Source: Cyclina sinensis (lineage: Eukaryota; Mollusca; Bivalvia; Venerida; Veneridae). From it: a stretch of DNA of 64,000 bases. Location: positions 60,452,927-60,516,926 of the forward strand of contig JAAONU010000001.1 of assembly GCA_012932295.1 (NCBI GenBank), read 5' to 3'. The notes under the pieces are model-generated. The model did no database searches and was not told where the DNA came from. It worked only from the letters and a program-made list of their open reading frames with translations. Below, one piece after another: positions 58,270 through 64,000 of the stretch (position 1 is its first letter; each line of letters begins with the position of its first letter). Both the position numbers and the translations under genes were made by a program.

Positions 58270-61200
58270 GTAAGTTATTTTTGTATACTATTGAGGCAAT
58301 GACTACTGTTGTACTGTGACTTATTGTACAGTTAATTACGAATATTTTGTTCATTTGATACAGTATTTTCACTAGGTTATTATATCTTATATATATAAAC
58401 ATATTTAAAATACCTTTTATCAACAGGCATCTCACCAAGAAAATAACAAATGTCGTAATTTTGACCAAGCTAACCAACTATTTTTGCCAACTGAACATGA
58501 TTGTCGAAATCAAAGCAAAAAAAATATTCAGCTTATTAAATGAGCTCACAATGTAAACTGCTTGTTTCGCAGTTTTACATGTTTTCGTTTTAGTATGTGA
58601 TTATACGAGTATGTAATGCTTCTTGATAACTAGCCTCTCCATAACTATAATGTTGTCCGAATATTCGGTAAACCGTCTGAATTCCAGCTGTTTAAACTTA
58701 ATGTCACTTTTTTATCAAGTCTTTTGAGGTTCGGAAAAGCTTTTTTTCTAATCACTGGCAACGGGTCGAAATGGAATTAACCAATTTAATACGAATGACT
58801 GTTTTGTGAAATAAATTAACAGATTCAAGTCCATTCAGTTAAAATCAGATTGAAACAATTCGTTTTCTGGTTTGTTTGGTACAAAAGGCGGACAAGATAT
58901 TTAGCAGGGTGTGATTTCATTATAAAAAGTTTAAGACAGGTGTAAAACTTGTAAACTTAAATGTTCAAAGAGGGAGCGTTTTTGGCAATGCTTTGGGAAT
59001 AAAACATTTTGCACTTGATAAGCTGTGTCCGAAACGACTGATTTAGAAAACTTAGCTTCTTATGTCTACTGACTTCATGATCCGTAACAAGAAACAAGAT
59101 ATACCCAAAATGATAAAAGATGTCTACACGTTTTGCAACGTATTTAATATCAAAATAGCTGAATACACAGCAAAGCTTAAAATCCATCTCCGGCCTTGAA
59201 AATACACTTCTTTTCAACTCAACTGTCGAATTGCAGCCAAATGCTTTCATTTTCTTTGTTTCATTTTCTGTTTCAAAATGCGGCGTATTCACTTTTCTTT
59301 GTGCAGCATAAGTAGCCACTGTCTATGTCTTGCTTGCTCAAGTTACGCTGTTTACTAAGGTTCTAAACAAGAAAGTGTCCAATACACGTACGTCTTTCAG
59401 CTTGTTGTGTCACATTTGTTGAAACGTGACTGTTTTTGCAGTTTGCTGCATCACTGCACAATAGATGTCGAATCTGAATGTCGGTCAATATTCTTTTGCA
59501 AAAGAAGTTACATTTTTTGATTGGTGAAAGAATGTATGTTAAGCTACAGTAACATATACTAAGACGCTTTGATTGTGTTGATATGATTTGGTTGCAATAC
59601 ATTTAACAATATCTTTCTTCTGAAGGACAGATCAGCCGTACAATTTGTTCTAACGAAGCAAGCCGTCGATCGCACAAATGGCAAAATTGCTAATAGCAAC
59701 AATGAAGGTTCACATTTCTTTTTGCTTTGTTTTTTGTTGTTGTTGTTTTTTTTAGTCGGGTCGTTGAACGTGGCACGGTATAACAGATCTCAGTGACAGC
59801 AAAAGGGCTGAAAGGCAAAATTCTCAAAGGCAAAAACCTACATATTGTGTAATGTTTGTTCTACAGGTGTTTCATTCTGTTACGCAGGGTTAACTAACAA
59901 TGAAGGGGTACTCAGTATGAGATTGTGCTAACATTATGATAAAAGCAGGAAAATAAGACTGACAAGATTGAAAGGAAAGCAAAAAAGCACCCATGGATTT
60001 TGGCATAACTTCAGTCCAACCTTTCAGCGTTTCAATATGTTACTTTCATTGTTAAGACTACAACGGAAAAAATGCTATGGGAGAGACGCAAAAAAGAGAA
60101 TTGAATCTTGGCACGCGACGCGTGAAGCCAATATACATAATAAAGGCTTAATTTGTACTGTTACATCCCACGATATCTAACCTGGTTAATGCAAACTATT
60201 AGTGTCTTTCTTTGTAAAATGGTTAATGTAAACAATTAGTGGCTTTCTTTGTAAACCGGTTAATGGAAATGCGCCTTCAGTTACATTATAAAAAGACCTT
60301 TCATAATAATGATATAAATTGTATATATTGATCCGTAAGAGCATCTGTTTGGAAAAACAAGGCATTAAATCTCTTATTATACGGTAAAAATATTAACCCT
60401 GCCGGTCACTTTTGATATACCCGATATAGATTAACCATAGAAGGCATCACTCAATTACTGCTGCCTTTGGTATACGAATACAAATTGTAACGGACACTTT
60501 ATAAAAACCTTTCTTCTTAATCATGTTCCCAGTGGCTCCATTTTTTGGAAATAATTAGTTCCTTGTAAAATGCGTTTTAGAGATACTGCACAAATCGTTT
60601 TGTGTTCGTGTGAAGTACAGCTAGGTTTCTCCCGCCACACACGAACCCGCCCTTTCTCTGGTTTATTGCCTCCTTGTTTCAGAAAGTGCAAGTCTAATGG
60701 CTCCTTAGCAATGTTTCAAAAATCATTAATGACTAAAGTGATGTTTTTGTAAACCATCATATGGTTTTGCCATTGAAGATTTTTCGAAGAAACGAGACAA
60801 AACGAGAAGATAAGTTAAACCAATTTGTACAATTTATGTGCACGAGATATACGTGCGTTGTTAATATTCTTTTTGACATTAAGATAATCCCAGGATTGCC
60901 AGTGAATGATTGTTTTTACTTCAAGCAATTATAATAAAATGGATAAGACGGGCATAAAAGAGCTGTAAATCTCGATGGTATCCACGTTATTGCCTTCTGT
61001 ACGGGTGAAAAAGTCTTTGCCTGATTTAGTTGGTAGTTTCAAAGTAAAATGTAAATTAAAAGGTTGTTTATTATAACGTCCAACAATATTGATAAGAATA
61101 TTTTTGAGAACAATTTATGATATTGCTTTCGACATTTTATTCGTTAATGCGAAGCCAGAAACAAGAAGCCAGCCATAAACTAGTATATTGGTAGGCTTGC

Positions 61201-63570
61201 CTCCTGTCTAATAGCACCAATAAGACTTGAACCTTGAACGATCACAAAGTACATACGAAAATTGTTGAATCAAAACAGACGATTATTCACATTGACTGAT
61301 TTACTTAAATGTTGTTTATATAGAAGAGGTTGATATGAAGCATTTGCTCTTAAAAAACCTACCAGAGGCAAGAACACTATTCCCTCGATTGGTTTTAAAC
61401 TAAACAAAGATGAGAAGATCTTTACCGACAAGATCTCCAAAGGCCTGCACGTTTCCTTGTGAGATATTTGAAAACCGTTTCTTAAGTTACTAACAACTAG
61501 AAATACACGTAGGTTACAAACAACTAAAATAAAAAAATAAAAAATTTACTTAACTTTTAAGGTCTTTGTTTATAGACGAAGACGAAAACATTGCGGGCAT
61601 GTTATTACTTTTTTTGCATGAGTTAATAGTTCTTCCTGTGGTTTTAATTTTATTTACTAAAAAGAAGTAAAAGGTTCGGCCCCAGGAAATATTATGTTAA
61701 TTAAATAGTTTCTGCTAAATTATATTTAAAACTTCAATTAACAAAGTTATCTAGAGGCCATAATTGAAAACAAATGATTTTTTTGATTGTTTGGCAATAA
61801 CAACAACCATAGAACCCCAGTCTGATTTTCTTATTCAAATTTCATCGTTTTCTCGACTCCGACTGAAAAATTATGTGAAGCACAGAAAAAATACTATAAT
61901 AGGATTTTATAATTTGTTTAACTTCCCTTTTGTTTTACAGGATGTATAGTAACATGCTCTCACTGACTATTTTCATTGGCCGAAAACCTCATTTATTTCT
62001 CCAATTGACCTCATTTGACCCGAACTGTCCTTCTGACACCATTTATCACGTGCTAATTGGAATACCTCGGAATAATTGAAATAATATGCAGACATTTTCC
62101 GCCGCATTTTCTTGGATTATGCTAATAAGCCCATGAATTCACTTCATGGAAAACAAGCAAAGAAATATCAGTATTTTGATTAGGAAGAGATTAGCAGGCT
62201 TATCAAGAGGAAAAACGAGTGTTTTATAGGCTTACGTCATAGAAAATATAAAACAAGATGATATGGAAAAAGGGAATGTATCTGGTCAGGTCACTGTAGA
62301 AGGAGGTATAATTGAAGAATGTTCTTCCTTCTGTATTGAGGTCGGCATTTTGAGACACCGTTGCGTGTATGGAAAACACTTTGGTTTAAAGTTTGACTTC
62401 ACAATTTCTCTTTGAACAGTCTAAGGTGAATTTATACCATAGATTTGTTTTTCTACTCAGTTACAGTTTCCACGTCTCGCATTGTTTTCAAATGTTTCTA
62501 GTGAGTTTCTGGCGTATAGCACCATGAAGTTTACTCAAAGAGAGAACTGTTTGCTCTGTGACCAACTGTTCTAATTTGTCTTCATTAAATGAATTTGTTT
62601 CTGTCAGTATGAAAGTGCCAGATACTATTAAAGACGCGATAACTGTGATATCTATAGGTGAATGGACGGAACTTTCTACGTGGGTTGCAACATTTAAACA
62701 TAACTTTATGAAGATATTGGTTTATAGAATCTACCGAATTGTTCTAAACTAGTTAATTTAAAGACTGACAAAAGTGCTTTTAGTACTTTAAATTATGTTC
62801 AATGCTTACTTTAAATATTGTACTCATAAAACACTCACTAAGTTGCCTATGTGATGGCAATTATTTCATTTTCAACTACTTAGCGTAGGTACAAATGTAT
62901 GTAATAATCTTAATTAATCAATTAATATGAAAGCACGGACCCTTTACATTTTAAATTATTTCACAAATAATCTTGTGCAGGTCCTGTTTTAACAGTCAGA
63001 TCATGATTTTCTTAGAATTTAAAATGTTCCTTTTGTTGACCCGGGTTTTAAAAAATGTACTTCGCTATAAGACTGTTTCTTAGTATTGTTTCTCTTGCGA
63101 CCATTAAAGCCCATGATCAGCTTTCACATCCGTGTACTCTGACCATGATCTGCACTGTTTATAATTGTGTAAATTTCCAAAGAAACACCCTTGATGTGGG
63201 TAATATCCAAATAACAAGTTTATTTTTTAGAAATTTAGATTCAGGCGACCCAAACATTCTTGGTTTGAGCAATGCAAGGATAAGCCAAAATTTATATTAT
63301 TCATTATAAGTAAAATAAATAAAAGTACAGGAGTGTTGCAAAAGTACACGCACCTGTAAAACTGGCAATAACTGTTAAAATTAATTGACTTAGTTGTTGA
63401 AAAATATTGACTTGGTTATTAAAAATTTATTGGCTTGGTTATCAAATGCTTAAAAGGCTTCTTCTAAAAATCTCTGTTTTACGTTTTCCAATAAAAATAA
63501 CCTTAAGTTGATTATGAATCAAAACCAATTGCTTATAATAGATATGTTTATCATATCATGACACATGTAA
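58270..63570. other. collagen intron 2, no exon found
   Basis: I scanned the plus strand for acceptors followed by Gly-X-Y coding and found none. The frames at 59968, 62558 and 63055 are not collagenous and have no support. Confidence 0.55.
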
Positions 63571-63775
63571 CTAGAGCTATCAAAAACCACACACTGCTTT
63601 GACCTAACAAATTCAGCAATACCATATTTAACCCAGGGGCCACAGTCTGAACAAAGGAAGAGGTTCATCAGACAATACTACACGCACTCAATATCTAAGC
63701 TCTCGGACATCCGGTTCTTGAAAAGGTATTTTCAAAGTTCTTCATTTAAGTTGCTATTGCAACCAGAATACCGCA
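63571..63775. repeat. fragment of a hairpin-ended tandem-repeat element
   Basis: ctagagctatcaaaa then caggggccacagtctgaaca, gaggttcatcagacaatact and caatatctaagctct match the style of family A units at 516-5183 at lower identity. Confidence 0.55.
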
Positions 63776-64000
63776 TGGAACAAAACATTTTTTATTTGCT
63801 TTATAAATCATTAAATTTTATTACAAAGAACATTGCTAGAAAACGTTATGAAAACAACGATGAATAAGATGGACATAGTAATTACTAAAACTAAAAAGGA
63901 AATTCAATAAAGGGAAGTAATTCAAAATAAAAAGGCAAAATTATGGTTTTTGTACTCTGCACCTCTTCTCTATGTCCTCGGTTATTGAGTCAAATTTCAA

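Noticed and set aside
58957..59319. 120-aa minus-strand frame
   Set aside because: Antisense in a collagen intron, no recognisable motif.
61935..61971. Good acceptor (ttttgttttacag) as collagen exon 3
   Set aside because: In the required phase it reads GCIVTCSH then stops, with no Gly-X-Y.

Overview
The window is animal nuclear DNA, AT-rich and with few genes. It almost certainly comes from a mollusc, most likely a bivalve. Coding exons are short, with GT/AG borders and introns of hundreds to thousands of bases. The non-coding DNA is full of the tandem-repeat elements rich in 'gaccttgacc' and 'gacggacgga' that are typical of clam and oyster genomes. Species assignment is inference; nothing in the window names the species.

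Four genes or gene relics could be rebuilt by hand, each with consistent splice phase across every junction. (1) Minus strand, 20523 down to 6791: a complete nine-exon SLC43-family membrane transporter of 546 aa. (2) Plus strand, 43683-49100: a complete three-exon, 140-aa secreted or GPI-anchored Ly6/uPAR-domain protein with ten cysteines. (3) Plus strand, 54220 to beyond the right edge: the first two coding exons of a transmembrane (MACIT-type, XIII/XXIII/XXV-like) collagen; the triple helix would lie outside the window. (4) Minus strand, 38657 to about 34523: a broken multi-exon gene inside a 4.9-kb element with terminal inverted repeats and a 3-bp target duplication, that is, a DNA transposon relic.

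Layout: 1-5183 holds tandem-repeat elements with a hairpin terminus (165-bp core units). 5184-20560 is the transporter gene, whose introns hold two copies of a 1.5-kb hairpin-ended element, a 39-bp minisatellite that includes the exon 6 splice acceptor, and a 108-bp tandem array. 20560-25375 is intergenic, with small inverted-repeat elements and a duplicated repeat. 25378-29555 is a three-deep nest of DNA transposons inside a tandemly duplicated tRNA-like repeat. 29855-33659 holds two TA-flanked elements. 34176-39050 is the gene-bearing transposon. 40980-42600 is a dead LINE. 43683-49100 is the Ly6 gene, with a 1.56-kb element and a templated inverted LINE fragment in intron 1. 49530-49963 is a TTAA-flanked MITE. 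54220-64000 is the start of the collagen gene, with an 860-bp TA-flanked element in intron 1.

The genes do not form a pathway. What unites the window is its mobile DNA: several families have diagnostic termini and target duplications that can be read directly. The best candidates for something little described are the gene-bearing transposon at 34176-39050, the splice-acceptor minisatellite at 9318-11150, and the templated insertion at 44252-44426.
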